Source of the DNA: an uncultured Geobacteraceae bacterium
GTDB taxonomy: Bacteria; Desulfobacterota; Desulfuromonadia; Geobacterales; Pseudopelobacteraceae
Assembly (NCBI GenBank): GCA_903925005.1
Contig: CAIYDX010000415.1
Location: 1-61,115 of the forward strand
Direction: 5' to 3'
Length of the DNA stretch: 61,115 nt
A model generated the notes under the pieces. That model did not search any database. It worked only from the letters and a program-made list of their open reading frames with translations, and was not told the origin of the DNA. Below are positions 1-9,501 of this stretch, in pieces (position 1 is the first letter of the stretch; every line of letters starts with the position of its first letter). A program made the translations under genes and the position numbers.

Positions 1-1
1 A

Positions 2-49
2 GAAACCGGTAATGAAAGTTGGAGAATAAAATCAAGGATCAATAGCTAA
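2..49 (+). pseudogene. C-terminal tail of IS21-type istB (partial)
   Basis: An open frame enters from the left edge and encodes ETGNESWRIKSRINS before a TAA. It lies just inside an IS21-type terminal repeat, which is where the istB helper ATPase gene normally ends. The G-[ND]-ESW-R-[IL]-K pattern recalls IstB C-termini. Only 15 residues are visible, so the assignment depends mainly on position. Confidence 0.35.
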
Positions 50-63
50 AAACTACTACCTGA

Positions 64-116
64 GGTGGGTCAATTTTGGACGCCGATGGTGGGTCAATTT
101 TCAAAGCCGATTGACA
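64..116. mobile_element. Terminal repeats and end of an IS21-type insertion sequence
   Basis: The motif GGTGGGTCAATTTT occurs twice, at 64-77 and 88-101, and the block ends in TTGACA at 111-116. Tandem copies of a GTGGGTCAATTTT-like motif ending in a TGACA tip (TGTCA on the other strand) are a known feature of IS21-family ends, where the transposase binds repeated sites. The body of the element lies left of the window. The integrase reading frame begins exactly at this tip. The other end and the target duplication cannot be seen. Confidence 0.6.
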
Positions 117-1100
117 AAGGATGCTGAAAACCTTTTAAAACTGCGACATGCTGAAGTCGTAAAAGGTGATCATGAGAAGATTGCCAAAATCACAAACAGT
201 ACGTTCTATGACCTTGCAAAGGATTACCTCGGCTACTGTAAGCACCAGAAGGATTATAATAACAAATTGAGCATAGTGAATATGTTAAAGAAAAACTTTG
301 GGGATATTTATCTGAATTCATTCACCACAAAGCTTATTGAAAATTATCAGACAAATATGCTTGACGCAGAGATTTCTGAAACCACTGTAAATAGGAAGAT
401 AGCAGTGCTTAAACACATGTTCACCAAGGCATCAGAATGGAAAATGACAACAGATGAAATGTCAAAAACAGTCCACAAAGTAAAAATGTACAAGCTGGAC
501 AATGATCGAATACGTTTTCTGAGCGATGAAGAAATACCAGAATTGCTGGAAGCATGTGATTATGTGAGAACATTCAAAGATGGTACTATTGAAACCAAGA
601 AACAGAACCACCTGAAACCGATACTCATATTCGCTCTCAACACGGGATGTAGAAAGGAAGAAATCCTGTCCTTGAAGTGGAAGCAGGTAGATCAGAGAAA
701 TGGATTGATCAATCTTGATAAAACAAAGAACGGTGAAAAACGCCATATTCCAATCAATGAAACATTAAAAGAATTACTTTCTGATTTGGAGGGTAACAGG
801 CATGCAGGTAGTACTTGGGTATTTCATGATAAAAAAACAGGGAATAGATTCACAGACGTAACCCATTCATTCAAAACTGCAAAAAAAAGAGCAAACATTG
901 AAGATTTCAGGTTCCATGATCTTAGACATACCTTTGCAAGTCATTTGGTGATGGTTGGGGTTGACTTGACAACTGTATCAAGGCTAATGGGTCACAAGTC
1001 TCTCAAAATGACACTTCGTTACGCTCACCTTGCGCCTAAACACTTCTCAAATGCAGTTAACATGCTAAATAACATAATGAAGCCAAAAGCACAAAATTAG
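111..1100 (+). CDS. Tyrosine recombinase (island integrase), N-terminus removed by the IS end
   Basis: This 329-residue protein is a phage or island type site-specific integrase. A core-binding SAM-like domain spans about residues 30-115 and the catalytic domain about 135-315. Catalytic residues are visible: Arg in TGCRKEEIL (about 181), the HDLRH box (about 268-272), GH (about 294) and the nucleophile Tyr in LRYAHL (about 303). Family members usually carry 40-60 more N-terminal residues, the arm-site-binding domain. That part is missing here: the apparent TTG start lies inside the IS terminal repeat, and the true reading frame probably began further left. The gene points at the 3' end of the initiator tRNA gene, its likely attachment site. 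It is visibly AT-rich compared with the rest of the window. Whether any functional product is made is unclear. Confidence 0.8.
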   Translation: MTKDAENLLKLRHAEVVKGDHEKIAKITNSTFYDLAKDYLGYCKHQKDYNNKLSIVNMLKKNFGDIYLNSFTTKLIENYQTNMLDAEISETTVNRKIAVLKHMFTKASEWKMTTDEMSKTVHKVKMYKLDNDRIRFLSDEEIPELLEACDYVRTFKDGTIETKKQNHLKPILIFALNTGCRKEEILSLKWKQVDQRNGLINLDKTKNGEKRHIPINETLKELLSDLEGNRHAGSTWVFHDKKTGNRFTDVTHSFKTAKKRANIEDFRFHDLRHTFASHLVMVGVDLTTVSRLMGHKSLKMTLRYAHLAPKHFSNAVNMLNNIMKPKAQN

Positions 1101-1118
1101 CACAATATATACAAAAAA

Positions 1119-1151
1119 GGACTTACCGAAGTGGTAAGTCCCTGAATTTTT

Positions 1152-1152
<1 letters not shown>
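1119..1152. terminator. Bidirectional hairpin terminator between integrase and tRNA-fMet
   Basis: A perfect 9-bp stem (GGACTTACC at 1119-1127, GGTAAGTCC at 1133-1141) with a 5-base loop is followed by a T run at 1147-1152. It is preceded by an A run at 1113-1118. It can therefore end the integrase transcript (+) and the tRNA transcript (-). Confidence 0.8.
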
Positions 1153-1228
<76 letters not shown>

Positions 1229-1242
1229 ACAAGTGAAACGTA

Positions 1243-1272
1243 CTTATAGCAGGGAGAGATCGATGCTGTCAA
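1243..1272 (-). promoter_or_regulatory. Sigma-70-type promoter of tRNA-fMet
   Basis: On the minus strand there is a perfect TTGACA (-35, 1267-1272), an 18-bp spacer and TATAAG (-10, 1243-1248). It lies 14 bases upstream of the tRNA 5' end. Confidence 0.7.
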
Positions 1273-1321
1273 TAGAAATTATCGCTCGGATCAATTTAAT
1301 GAAAGTGTATGACAGAGAAGA

Positions 1322-2119
1322 TCAATCTCTGTCCGGGATAGCTATCGCACCTTTACCGAGTTTTCCGGCCAGTTCTTTAGCAGCGTCAGGTTCGAGCCGC
1401 TTGCCGACACGAACACGATACCAAGTGCCCTTGTCTCCCAGATGAGATTCCACGATATTGACATTATACCCTTTGGCGGACAGTTTGCCGCGCAGCGTCT
1501 CGGCTTCGGACTTGAGACTGTACGATGCAACCTGGACAGTGAGGCCGTTCGAATCTTGTCGGGCCGCTGGTCTTGCCGGCGCAGTCTGTGACGCCTGGGC
1601 TTGAGCATTATCGTCGTTTTGAGCTGGAGCAGGCCTGGTAATATTGGTCGGCATTGCAGCCTGGAGCGGCTGCTTTGCCGGCTTGTCACTCTTTGAATTG
1701 ACGCCGCTTCCCATGACATTGTTTTTCTGCCCGCTGGGCAGAGTCTTGTAAAAGCTCAGTGGCGGCTCGGTGGATACCTGAGTCCCACCTCCTGCAGTTT
1801 GCGGGTTAGTGGCGCCTCCGGCTTGCGGCTGTTGCGTGGTGGTCTGTGGGAGGGAAACGGCAGGCTGGCGAGGCAATGATGGCGCCGGAGTTTGCCTTGG
1901 TGAGTTTTCAAGGCTTTGCTGTTCCATTGCTGCTTTGAATGCTTTTTTAGCAGAACGTTGCGAAAGCATCCAGCCGCTGCCAAAGCCGATCCCGAGGCAT
2001 AGGAAGCCGGTAAAAACTGCAACAGTCAGTACGCCTCCGGAAGATTCCTGTCTTGGACGGTTCTGGCTTGTTTGGGGAGAACTGCATGATTTTTTTGGGT
2101 CGCTGTAGTCAATGCGCAT
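1322..2119 (-). CDS. SPOR-domain membrane protein, downstream of argS
   Basis: This 265-residue protein has a short cytoplasmic N-terminus, one membrane segment at about residues 30-52 (VLTVAVFTGFLCLGIGFGSG), a Pro/Gln/Thr-rich linker of about 130 residues, and a C-terminal SPOR domain at about 190-265. The SPOR domain shows the usual alternation (LTVQVASY, AETLRGKLSAKGY, WYRVRVG). SPOR domains bind septal peptidoglycan stripped of stem peptides, so a role at the division site is likely. GGAGG lies 6 bases before the ATG. The gene starts 11 bases after the argS stop and shares an operon with an ftsB homologue. Confidence 0.85.
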   Translation of the reverse strand: MRIDYSDPKKSCSSPQTSQNRPRQESSGGVLTVAVFTGFLCLGIGFGSGWMLSQRSAKKAFKAAMEQQSLENSPRQTPAPSLPRQPAVSLPQTTTQQPQAGGATNPQTAGGGTQVSTEPPLSFYKTLPSGQKNNVMGSGVNSKSDKPAKQPLQAAMPTNITRPAPAQNDDNAQAQASQTAPARPAARQDSNGLTVQVASYSLKSEAETLRGKLSAKGYNVNIVESHLGDKGTWYRVRVGKRLEPDAAKELAGKLGKGAIAIPDRD

Positions 2120-2130
2120 AGTGGCCTCCG

Positions 2131-3822
2131 CTACATTCGTTCCGGTGCCGAAATGCCCAGGATTGTGAGGGCGTTTTTCAAAGTCTGGGCGGTTCTTTTC
2201 AACAGGTAGAGCCGAGCTGCCGTTAGATTCCGATCTTCGCTGATTACGCGGTTTTTGTTGTAAAAACCGTGGAAACAGCTGGCCAGCTCGCTTAAGTAAT
2301 ATGTCAGGCGATGCGGCTCAAAATGAACGGCGCAGTCATCTACAGTATCGGGCAGTGCCGTCAGCATTTTGATCATCTGAAAATCTTCGGGGGTAGACAG
2401 GCAGAGCAAATCGGAAGCTGCCGGCTTTTCAGGGGCGATGAAACCTTTGTCGGCGGCATTTTCGAAAATACTGCAGATGCGGGCATGGGCATACTGAACA
2501 TAATAGACCGGGTTTTCGTTGGTCTGCTGTTTAGCCAGGTCTATGTCGAACACCAGCTGGGCATCCGGCTTGCGCATCAGAAAGAAGAAGCGGGTGGCAT
2601 CGCGCCCGACCTCATCTATCAGGTCACGGAGGGTGACATAACTGCCGGCCCGCTTAGAGATTTTCACCTCTTCACCGCCGCGCATGACTGTTACCATCTG
2701 GTGCAGCACATATTCGGGCCATCCCTGCGGGATACCGATATCAAGGGCCTGAAGTCCGGCGCGAACGCGGGTAACGGTGCTGTGGTGATCGGATCCCTGC
2801 TCGTTGATCACCCGGGTGAAACCTCGCTCCCACTTGGCCTGGTGATAGGCTACGTCCGGTACGAAATATGTATAGCTGCCGTCGGCTTTACGCATGACGC
2901 GATCTTTGTCGTCTCCGAAATCGGTGGAGCGGAGCCAGAGAGCATTGTCCTGTTTGTAGGCGTGTCCGTTGGCTATTAGTTTCCGGACAACCGCGTCAAC
3001 TCTTCCTTCGCTGTAGAGCGCCGATTCCAGAGTGTAGACATCAAACTTGACGTCAAAAGACTCCAGGTCAAGATCCTGTTCGCGCCGTAGCCAGGCGACG
3101 GCAAAGCTGCGAATGTTATCAAGATTGTCCGGGTCGCCGCAAGCGGTAGTATGCTGATCGGCGGCCTCAACGGTCTCACGGGCGAGATAAGCGCACGCTA
3201 CGTCCTTGATATATTCCCCTTGATAGCCCCCTTCCGGCCACCTTGGGTCATCCGGTTCTATTCCGAGACAGCGCAGCTGCACCGAAAGGGCAAGGTTGCT
3301 GATCTGAACACCGGCATCATTGTAATAGAATTCGCGGGTAACATCCCAACCGGCGGCATCAAGCACACGGCAGAGAGTGTCGCCGAGTGCCGCTCCGCGA
3401 CCATGCCCGATATGCAGCGGGCCGGTCGGATTGGCGCTGACAAATTCCACCTGGACCTTTTTGCCGCCACCGCTGGTCGTATGGCCATAGCGAGCACCAT
3501 CAGCCTCTATTTCAAGAAGGGCGGCTTGCCAGGCGGTTTGAGAAATAAAGAGATTAATAAAGCCGGGGCCGGCGATCTCGCTTTTTGCCACCAGGCCGTC
3601 ACCGTCGCCCAGATGCTTGATGATGATCTCGGCAACCTGGCGTGGCGCTTTGCGCTCGCCTTTAGCCATCTGCATGGCGACGTTGCAGGAGAAATCTCCA
3701 TGTTCCGGATTGACCGGATGTCCGATAATAATGGTTGGCAGCGGGAATGTCGTCAGCTCTTGCGCCGCGTGGGCTTTAATCAGTGCGGATTCAAGCAGGG
3801 GGGCTATTCGGTTTCGCATCAT
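2131..3822 (-). CDS. argS: Arginine--tRNA ligase
   Basis: Class I arginyl-tRNA synthetase of 563 residues, a normal length. It charges tRNA-Arg in the cytoplasm. An N-terminal tRNA-binding domain (about 1-100) is followed by the Rossmann catalytic core with the HIGH signature at 137-140 ([15 protein letters not shown]). A KMSKS-like loop, KISKRAGSY, and an all-helical C-terminal DALR anticodon-binding domain complete it. Two tandem ATGs are available at 3822 and 3819. The first overlaps the TGA of the upstream 56-codon gene as ATGA, which suggests translational coupling. Confidence 0.97.
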   Translation of the reverse strand: MMRNRIAPLLESALIKAHAAQELTTFPLPTIIIGHPVNPEHGDFSCNVAMQMAKGERKAPRQVAEIIIKHLGDGDGLVAKSEIAGPGFINLFISQTAWQAALLEIEADGARYGHTTSGGGKKVQVEFVSANPTGPLHIGHGRGAALGDTLCRVLDAAGWDVTREFYYNDAGVQISNLALSVQLRCLGIEPDDPRWPEGGYQGEYIKDVACAYLARETVEAADQHTTACGDPDNLDNIRSFAVAWLRREQDLDLESFDVKFDVYTLESALYSEGRVDAVVRKLIANGHAYKQDNALWLRSTDFGDDKDRVMRKADGSYTYFVPDVAYHQAKWERGFTRVINEQGSDHHSTVTRVRAGLQALDIGIPQGWPEYVLHQMVTVMRGGEEVKISKRAGSYVTLRDLIDEVGRDATRFFFLMRKPDAQLVFDIDLAKQQTNENPVYYVQYAHARICSIFENAADKGFIAPEKPAASDLLCLSTPEDFQMIKMLTALPDTVDDCAVHFEPHRLTYYLSELASCFHGFYNKNRVISEDRNLTAARLYLLKRTAQTLKNALTILGISAPERM

Positions 3823-3989
3823 ATTTTTAATTGTTCTTTCTGTTCGGTTGGTCTGTCGGAATTCTCGGCATCATCCTTAATGCCGATATCCCGGGTAAAG
3901 TCCGGGCATCTGGCACCGCCATCAGGGATGCAGAATCGTTTTGAGCAGTTTTCGCGCCAGGCACAGACGGCGCAGCTTTGTCGTGGCAT
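3819..3989 (-). CDS. Small cysteine-rich protein coupled to argS (56 aa, unknown function)
   Basis: A 56-residue frame begins [20 protein letters not shown]. It has Cys in a C-x2-C-x5-C-x4-C pattern plus a fifth Cys in [11 protein letters not shown], followed by a charged tail. The pattern suggests a small metal-binding (zinc or Fe-S) protein. CAGGA lies upstream of the ATG. It fills the space between ftsB and argS with 22 bases to ftsB and a 4-base ATGA overlap with argS. I do not recognise a named family. A longer frame from 4091 exists but would overlap ftsB, so the internal ATG is preferred. Confidence 0.55.
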   Translation of the reverse strand: MPRQSCAVCAWRENCSKRFCIPDGGARCPDFTRDIGIKDDAENSDRPTEQKEQLKI

Positions 3990-4011
3990 GGTGTACGTCC
4001 TGAAACTGTTG

Positions 4012-4308
4012 TTATTTCTTTTCCTGCGGGAACTGGTAGATGATTTCATTGCTGCGCACAAGACCGAAATCTTTGCGGGCGATACTTTCAAGATAACGGC
4101 GGTCGGATTTGAGTGCTACGATCTCGCGTTTCAATTTTTCATTATCGGTTCTGCTGTCAATCAGGCGTGCTTCAATTTTATATTTATCCTGCTTAAGTTC
4201 GAAAATGCGCAACAGCCCTTTATCGCCAAACACAGTGAAAAAGAGGATAAATGCCAGGCATCCGGCTGGAATAACGTACATTTTCTTTTGAAGGGGCAGT
4301 TTGAACAT
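4012..4308 (-). CDS. ftsB: FtsB/DivIC-family septum formation initiator
   Basis: The 98-residue protein has a short basic N-terminus, one membrane helix at about 11-27 (VIPAGCLAFILFFTVFG), a coiled coil of about 40 residues (KQDKYKIEARLIDSRTDNEKLKREI) and the family ending YLESIARKDFGLVRSNEIIYQF. FtsB-type proteins form a complex with FtsL and FtsQ that activates septal wall synthesis. The start ATG directly follows the TAA of uxs, with GGAAAGGG upstream as ribosome site. The name ftsB rather than divIC is by family analogy. Confidence 0.85.
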   Translation of the reverse strand: MFKLPLQKKMYVIPAGCLAFILFFTVFGDKGLLRIFELKQDKYKIEARLIDSRTDNEKLKREIVALKSDRRYLESIARKDFGLVRSNEIIYQFPQEKK

Positions 4309-5244
4309 TTACCCTTTCCTGATCCGTTCCGCAAAATATGCCGATGTGGATCTGAGGCCGTCATCCAGTGCTATTTCAGGTTCCCATGCCAGCTTCTTCC
4401 TGGCCAGAGAGATATCCGGCTGACGCTGTTTGGGGTCATCCTGCGGCAGCGGCTGAAAGATGATCTTCGATGTTGAGCCTGTTATTGTAATGATTTTTTC
4501 AGCAAACTCAAGGATTGTATTTTCCACCGGGTTTCCGAGGTTGACCGGACCGATAAAATCTTCGCACTCCATCATGCGGATCATCCCCTCTACCAGGTCG
4601 GAAACATAGCAGAATGAGCGGGTCTGGGAGCCGTTGCCATACACGGTGATGTCTTCATTCCGGAGCGCCTGCAGGACGAAATTGGAAACCACGCGACCGT
4701 CGTTCTCGGCCATGCGCGGGCCGTAGGTGTTGAATATGCGAACTATGCGGATATCAACCTTGTTCTGACGGTGATAATCCATCATCAGAGTCTCGGCGAC
4801 CCGCTTCCCTTCATCATAGCAGCTGCGTATGCCGATCGGGTTGACGTTGCCCCAGTAAGCCTCAGTCTGCGGGTGGACAGTGGGATCGCCGTAAACCTCG
4901 GAGGTTGAGGCTTGCAGGATACGGGCTTTGACCCGTTTGGCCATTCCCAGCATGTTGATGGTGCCCATGACGCTGGTTTTGGTCGTCTTGACCGGGTTGT
5001 ACTGGTAATGAACCGGAGAGGCAGGGCAAGCCAGGTTGTAGATCCGGTCAACTTCCAGCAGGATCGGTTCGGTAATATCGTGCCGAACAAGTTCGAAACG
5101 ATGGCTGTCCATCAGATGGATGATATTGTCTTTGCTGCCGGTAAAGAAATTATCGAGGCAGATGATGTCGTGCCCTTCGCCGAGGAGGCGTTCACAAAGG
5201 TGCGAGCCGACGAAACCGGCGCCGCCGGTTACCAATATGCGCAT
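4309..5244 (-). CDS. UDP-glucuronate decarboxylase (UDP-xylose synthase family)
   Basis: Extended short-chain dehydrogenase of 311 residues. The NAD-binding TGGAGFVG is at 6-13 and the catalytic pair is Y143-x3-K147 (SCYDEGKR). Motifs typical of UXS follow: [54 protein letters not shown]. The enzyme converts UDP-glucuronate to UDP-xylose. The gene lies directly after UDP-glucose dehydrogenase, which makes its substrate. The start at 5244 was chosen because GAGGAG stands upstream and the protein begins MRILVTGG; the longer frame runs antisense-like into ugd. Confidence 0.92.
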   Translation of the reverse strand: MRILVTGGAGFVGSHLCERLLGEGHDIICLDNFFTGSKDNIIHLMDSHRFELVRHDITEPILLEVDRIYNLACPASPVHYQYNPVKTTKTSVMGTINMLGMAKRVKARILQASTSEVYGDPTVHPQTEAYWGNVNPIGIRSCYDEGKRVAETLMMDYHRQNKVDIRIVRIFNTYGPRMAENDGRVVSNFVLQALRNEDITVYGNGSQTRSFCYVSDLVEGMIRMMECEDFIGPVNLGNPVENTILEFAEKIITITGSTSKIIFQPLPQDDPKQRQPDISLARKKLAWEPEIALDDGLRSTSAYFAERIRKG

Positions 5245-5257
5245 GTTCTTTAACTCC

Positions 5258-6604
5258 TCAGCAGATTCCGCCGCTGCAACGTCCGAGAGGGACATAGACA
5301 AAGCCGCCGGCGGCCATGCGATCCGGTCTGTACAGGTTACGCCCATCAACGATTGTCGGCGACCTGAGGGCGGCCTTGATGCGATCGAAGTCCGGATTGC
5401 GGTATTCATTCCAGTCGGTAATGATTGCCAAGGCATCGGAGCCGTCCAGAATGTCATATTGATTGCTGCTGTATTCGATCCGATCACCAAAGATTTTCTT
5501 GGCCTCTTTGATCGCCTCCGGATCATGGGCCCTAACCGTCGCCCCCGCAGCCAGCAGGTGCTCAATGATCGTGATAGCCGGAGCTTCACGCATGTCATCG
5601 GTACGGGGTTTGAACGAAAGCCCCCAGCAGGCGACGATGCGACCGGTGAGTGGTTGCTCTTCGTCGGGGGACGCTAGCAGCTTGATCAGTTTACCGGCCA
5701 GGACATCTTTCTGTAACTCATTTACCTCTTCAACCGCCTTCAGCAACAGGAAGTCATAGTTTGTTTCTTCGGCAGTTTTGATCAGAGCTTTAACGTCCTT
5801 GGGAAAACAGGAACCGCCGTAGCCGGGACCGGGAAAGAGAAAGTCGTAGCCGATGCGGGAATCGGAACCGATTCCTTCTCGAACCGCCATGACGTCCGCC
5901 CCCATCCGTTCGCAGAGACCGGCAATTTGGTTCATGAAGGAGATGCGGGTGGCGAGCATGGCGTTGGCGGCGTATTTGGTCATTTCGGCGCTGCGGATAT
6001 CCATCACGATCATGCGGTTCTGTTTGCGCATGAAGGGGTCGTACAGCTCTTTCATGATTTCGGCGGTGCGGACGTTATCGCAGCCGATGACAACCCGGTC
6101 CGGCTTCATGAAGTCGTCAATAGCCGCCCCTTCCTTGAGAAATTCGGGGTTGGAAACGACATCGAATTCCAAATCTGCCGCGCGGAGAGCCAACTCATTC
6201 TGAATTGCGGCGCGAACCTTGTCGGCGGTGCCGACCGGAACGGTCGATTTGTCGACGATAATTTTGAAGCCGTTCATGACACGGCCGATATCCCGGGCGA
6301 CGCCAAGGACGTATTTGAGGTCGGCGGAGCCGTCTTCGCCGGGAGGAGTGCCGACGGCAATGAAGCAGACCAGCGAGGCTTTGACCGCCTCTTCCATGTC
6401 GGTGGTGAAGGATAGACGTCCTTCGGCCTGATTGCGCAGGACCATCTCTTTAAGTCCCGGTTCATAGATCGGGATGATCCCCTGTTTGAGGTCGTCAATT
6501 CTGCTGTGGTCGATATCAACGGTGATTACGCTGTTGCCGCTTTCGGCAAAGCAGGCGGCGGCCACCAGGCCGACGTAACCTGCGCCGAAAATACAGATTT
6601 TCAT
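5258..6604 (-). CDS. ugd: UDP-glucose 6-dehydrogenase
   Basis: The 448-residue protein oxidises UDP-glucose to UDP-glucuronate with two NAD+. GAGYVG at 7-12 begins the N-terminal Rossmann fold. The central domain carries the catalytic Cys in [12 protein letters not shown] (about 260), and the C-terminal UDP-binding domain contains [17 protein letters not shown]. The start at 6604 (MKICIF) has GGAG nine bases upstream. It stands first in a six-gene minus-strand run and its product feeds the next enzyme. Confidence 0.95.
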   Translation of the reverse strand: MKICIFGAGYVGLVAAACFAESGNSVITVDIDHSRIDDLKQGIIPIYEPGLKEMVLRNQAEGRLSFTTDMEEAVKASLVCFIAVGTPPGEDGSADLKYVLGVARDIGRVMNGFKIIVDKSTVPVGTADKVRAAIQNELALRAADLEFDVVSNPEFLKEGAAIDDFMKPDRVVIGCDNVRTAEIMKELYDPFMRKQNRMIVMDIRSAEMTKYAANAMLATRISFMNQIAGLCERMGADVMAVREGIGSDSRIGYDFLFPGPGYGGSCFPKDVKALIKTAEETNYDFLLLKAVEEVNELQKDVLAGKLIKLLASPDEEQPLTGRIVACWGLSFKPRTDDMREAPAITIIEHLLAAGATVRAHDPEAIKEAKKIFGDRIEYSSNQYDILDGSDALAIITDWNEYRNPDFDRIKAALRSPTIVDGRNLYRPDRMAAGGFVYVPLGRCSGGIC

Positions 6605-6671
6605 ACGCTGCTCCAAAAAAGATATATAATTGGTACTCTATAACACACTATACATCTGAAATTCCAGGATA

Positions 6672-7517
6672 TTAAGCCCGATCCGGATCATTTTTCAATC
6701 TCAGAGCTTCTTGATAGGCATCGCTGCGGGAAACTCCTGAAATAACGGCGGCTTGCTTTGCCACATCCTTTATTGAAATCGTTCCATCGGCCATCAGGCG
6801 CTCAAGCGCCTTTTCCAGCGGCTCGTTCTCCTGCAATGTCGTTTCACCCGGTGCGATCAAGATGACCACCTCACCACGCACAATGCCTTTTGAAACAGAT
6901 GCAATAACCTCGGTAACGGTGCCGCGGATGCACTCTTCATACACCTTGGTAAGCTCTCGCGCTACTATCACCTGACGTTCTCCCAGAACTTCACAAATAT
7001 CGTTCAGGGTTTCCAGCAGCCGATGGGGAGATTCGTACAGTACCAGTGTGCCGGGCAGGGTGCTCATTCCGGTTAAGAATGTACGCCGCTTCCCTTGGCG
7101 GGAAGGAGGGAAGCCGGCAAAGGTGAAGGTGTCGGTCGGCAGGCCTGATGCCGAAAGAGCCGTTATGGCGGCACAGGCTCCAGGCACCGGAACCACCGGA
7201 ATATTTTCGGCGACAGCATCACGGACCAACTGGTAGCCGGGGTCGGAAACACAGGGGGTGCCGGCATCCGATATCAGCGCCACCGATTTTCCCTGCCGTA
7301 GCGCATTCAGAATGCGTTCCCCCTTAATCTGCTGATTATGGTCGAAATAGGAGGTAAGCGGTTTTGAGATGCCGAAGTGATTGAGCAGTTTGAGCGAGTG
7401 CCGGGTGTCCTCGGCCGCAATCAGATCTACTTCTCCCAGGATACGCACGGCCCGATAGGTCATGTCTTCCAGATTGCCGATCGGTGTGGCGATGATGTAC
7501 AGGGTTGCGGTTGTCAT
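6672..7517 (-). CDS. rsmI: 16S rRNA (cytidine1402-2'-O)-methyltransferase
   Basis: This 281-residue member of the tetrapyrrole-methylase fold matches RsmI from the first residue. It shows LYIIATPIGNLEDMTYRA, the invariant AAEDTRHSLKLLNHFGI, SDAGTPCVSDPG and PVVPVPGACAAI. RsmI methylates the ribose of C1402 in the decoding centre. The start ATG overlaps the TGA of the LysE-type gene by the ATGA arrangement, so the two are co-translated. Confidence 0.96.
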   Translation of the reverse strand: MTTATLYIIATPIGNLEDMTYRAVRILGEVDLIAAEDTRHSLKLLNHFGISKPLTSYFDHNQQIKGERILNALRQGKSVALISDAGTPCVSDPGYQLVRDAVAENIPVVPVPGACAAITALSASGLPTDTFTFAGFPPSRQGKRRTFLTGMSTLPGTLVLYESPHRLLETLNDICEVLGERQVIVARELTKVYEECIRGTVTEVIASVSKGIVRGEVVILIAPGETTLQENEPLEKALERLMADGTISIKDVAKQAAVISGVSRSDAYQEALRLKNDPDRA

Positions 7518-8143
7518 CAGCGTTGCGCCAGTGTCAGTTTTAGTGCCAAGCCGGCAAATATTCCTGCCGCGGTACGGTTAAGAACCTTTTGTGCGAATGC
7601 CGACCGCCGGAACCGTTCCCCGAATACTCCCGCCATAAAACTGATTGCTCCGAACACGATGATCGTTGCTATGATGAAAACTCCCCCCAACAGCAGTATC
7701 TGAGCTGACAGATTGCCTCTGGCCGGGTCGGCGAACTGCGGCAGAAAGGCGAGGAAAAAGATCGACACCTTGGGATTGGTGATGTTCATTATTATGCCGC
7801 GCCGGTAGAGAGCGGCAGAGTCGAGGCGATCGGCGGCGGTTGTCGGCCCGGTATCGACTCCGGCCCGGAAGGCTTGCCACGCCAGATAAAGCAGGTATCC
7901 GGCACCGGCAAACTTCAGCGCGTTAAAGGCCACTGCCGACGCTTTGAAGAGCTCCACCAACCCGAAGGTCACCGCCGCCGTATGAAACAGGAGCCCGGTG
8001 CAGAGCCCCAGCGTGACTAGCAGACCAGCCTTGCGACCCTGCCGGACGGCCTGGGTCATCACGAACAGGTTGTCCGGTCCGGGAGAAAGGGCCAGCAGGA
8101 CTGAAGTGGTAAAAAACATGAAAAGTATTTTGGGATCAATCAC
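7517..8143 (-). CDS. LysE/RhtB-family amino-acid exporter
   Basis: Inner-membrane protein of 208 residues with six hydrophobic segments and the family signature LALSPGPDNLFVMTQA near the N-terminus. ITNPKVSIFFLAFLPQF is a second conserved block. LysE/RhtB proteins export amino acids such as lysine, threonine or homoserine; the substrate here cannot be told. GTG at 8143 is chosen as start because TTGAGGA stands upstream and the length then matches the family. Upstream ATG candidates would add an unusual hydrophilic extension. Confidence 0.85.
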   Translation of the reverse strand: MIDPKILFMFFTTSVLLALSPGPDNLFVMTQAVRQGRKAGLLVTLGLCTGLLFHTAAVTFGLVELFKASAVAFNALKFAGAGYLLYLAWQAFRAGVDTGPTTAADRLDSAALYRRGIIMNITNPKVSIFFLAFLPQFADPARGNLSAQILLLGGVFIIATIIVFGAISFMAGVFGERFRRSAFAQKVLNRTAAGIFAGLALKLTLAQR

Positions 8144-8254
8144 GACGTTCCTCAACTGTTTGTGAAAGTAATTTTGTGCATAATGGTGTACAAGGAAATG
8201 GCTGTCAAGCATGACGGCTGAAATAAATTCAGTTACGCAAGCAGAGGACTAACT

Positions 8255-9430
8255 ATGACCAGAATCACCCTCAACAAAAATGAAGATCGCCGCATCAAGT
8301 CCGGCCACCCCTGGGTTTTCAGCAATGAAATCCGCGAGGTGACGGGGGATCGTTCCGCCGGTGCCGCAGCCGAACTATATGATGCTGCCGGCGGTTTCAT
8401 CGGCGTCGGCCATTATAACCCGCATTCGCTGATCGCCTTCCGGCTGGTTTCCCGGCAACGTGAGGATATTGATACAGTGGCGTTCTTCGAACAGCGCATT
8501 GCCGCTGCGCTGGCCCACCGTACGGTCCGCTATCCCGGCTTGACAACTTTCCGTGCCATCTATGGCGAGAGCGACTTTCTGCCGGGGCTGGTGGTGGACA
8601 GATACGGCGACTACCTGTCGCTGCAGCTCCTTTCCACCGGAATGGACTGCCGTCGTGAGCAGATTGTTGCCGCATTGCGCTCGGTGTTTGAACCGGCCGG
8701 AATCATCGCTCGTAACGATGTGAGTGTCCGCAAGCTGGAAGGGCTGGATGAAACGGTCGAGCTGTTGTGGGGTGACATCCCCGAACGGGTCGATATGGAA
8801 GAGAATGGTCTCCGGTTTCAGGTAAATCTGCGTGAAGGGCAGAAAACCGGCAGTTTCCTGGATCAGAAGCAGAATCATCTGCTGCTGCGGGAAATCTGCG
8901 CGGAGAAGGATGTACTCGATTGCTTCTGCTACACCGGCGGATGGGCGGTGCATGCCGCATCGTTTGAGGCGCGGTTGGTGCTGGGGCTCGATATTTCGGC
9001 GCGGGCTGTCGGGCAGGCAAGCAGTAATGCCAAGCTGAACAAAGTATCCGACCGGGTGAAATTCGAGGAGTGCGATGCTTTTGAACGGCTCCGCTCGCTT
9101 CACCAGGAGGGGAGGCGTTTCGGGGTGATCGTGATGGACCCCCCCGCCTTCGTGAAAAGCCGCAAGAACATCGCCGAGGCGACCAAGGGGTATCTGACCG
9201 TCAACCGCCGGGCGCTCGATCTGCTGGAACCGGGGGGCTATCTGATTACCTGCTCTTGCTCATACCACATGGGGCGCGAGGCGTTCCGCGACATGCTGGT
9301 TCAGGCGGCCCGCCTGGCGAAGCGCGAGGTGCGGTTGGTGGAAACCTGTTCACAGGCGGCGGATCATCCGGTGCTGCTGTCGTTCCCGGAGTCGGAATAT
9401 CTGAAATGTTTTGTGCTGCAGGCGGTGTGA
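8255..9430 (+). CDS. rlmI: RlmI-type 23S rRNA (cytosine-C5)-methyltransferase
   Basis: A 391-residue class I SAM methyltransferase with an N-terminal PUA domain (about 2-75, including NEDRRIKSGHPWVFSNEI), a central EEHEE-like domain, and a C-terminal Rossmann domain with CFCYTGGWAVHAA (motif I), VIVMDPPAFVKSRK (motif IV) and TCSCSYHM with the likely catalytic Cys. The E. coli homologue RlmI methylates C1962 of 23S rRNA. The gene is divergent from the LysE operon. The target base is inferred from the family. Confidence 0.88.
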   Translation: MTRITLNKNEDRRIKSGHPWVFSNEIREVTGDRSAGAAAELYDAAGGFIGVGHYNPHSLIAFRLVSRQREDIDTVAFFEQRIAAALAHRTVRYPGLTTFRAIYGESDFLPGLVVDRYGDYLSLQLLSTGMDCRREQIVAALRSVFEPAGIIARNDVSVRKLEGLDETVELLWGDIPERVDMEENGLRFQVNLREGQKTGSFLDQKQNHLLLREICAEKDVLDCFCYTGGWAVHAASFEARLVLGLDISARAVGQASSNAKLNKVSDRVKFEECDAFERLRSLHQEGRRFGVIVMDPPAFVKSRKNIAEATKGYLTVNRRALDLLEPGGYLITCSCSYHMGREAFRDMLVQAARLAKREVRLVETCSQAADHPVLLSFPESEYLKCFVLQAV

Positions 9431-9487
9431 ACCGTCAAAAACCAGAATTTACCGCATACTACGACGTATTCTGTCATGACATTATGT

Positions 9488-9501
9488 TACACTTTCCACT
9501 A
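9488..9501 (+). promoter_or_regulatory. Possible extended -10 giving a leaderless radical-SAM mRNA
   Basis: TGTTACACT at 9485-9493 resembles an extended -10 (TG-n-TATAAT). Its expected start site, 7-8 bases on, coincides with the ATG at 9501. No Shine-Dalgarno sequence precedes this ATG and there is no recognisable -35 box. The protein N-terminus nonetheless fits its family. Confidence 0.3.

Noticed and set aside
2311-2979. Plus-strand frame of 222 codons
   Set aside because: Antisense to argS; no family motif.
3151-4476. Plus-strand open frame of 441 codons
   Set aside because: It is antisense to argS, the small Cys gene, ftsB and uxs, all of which have clear family motifs; its protein matches nothing.
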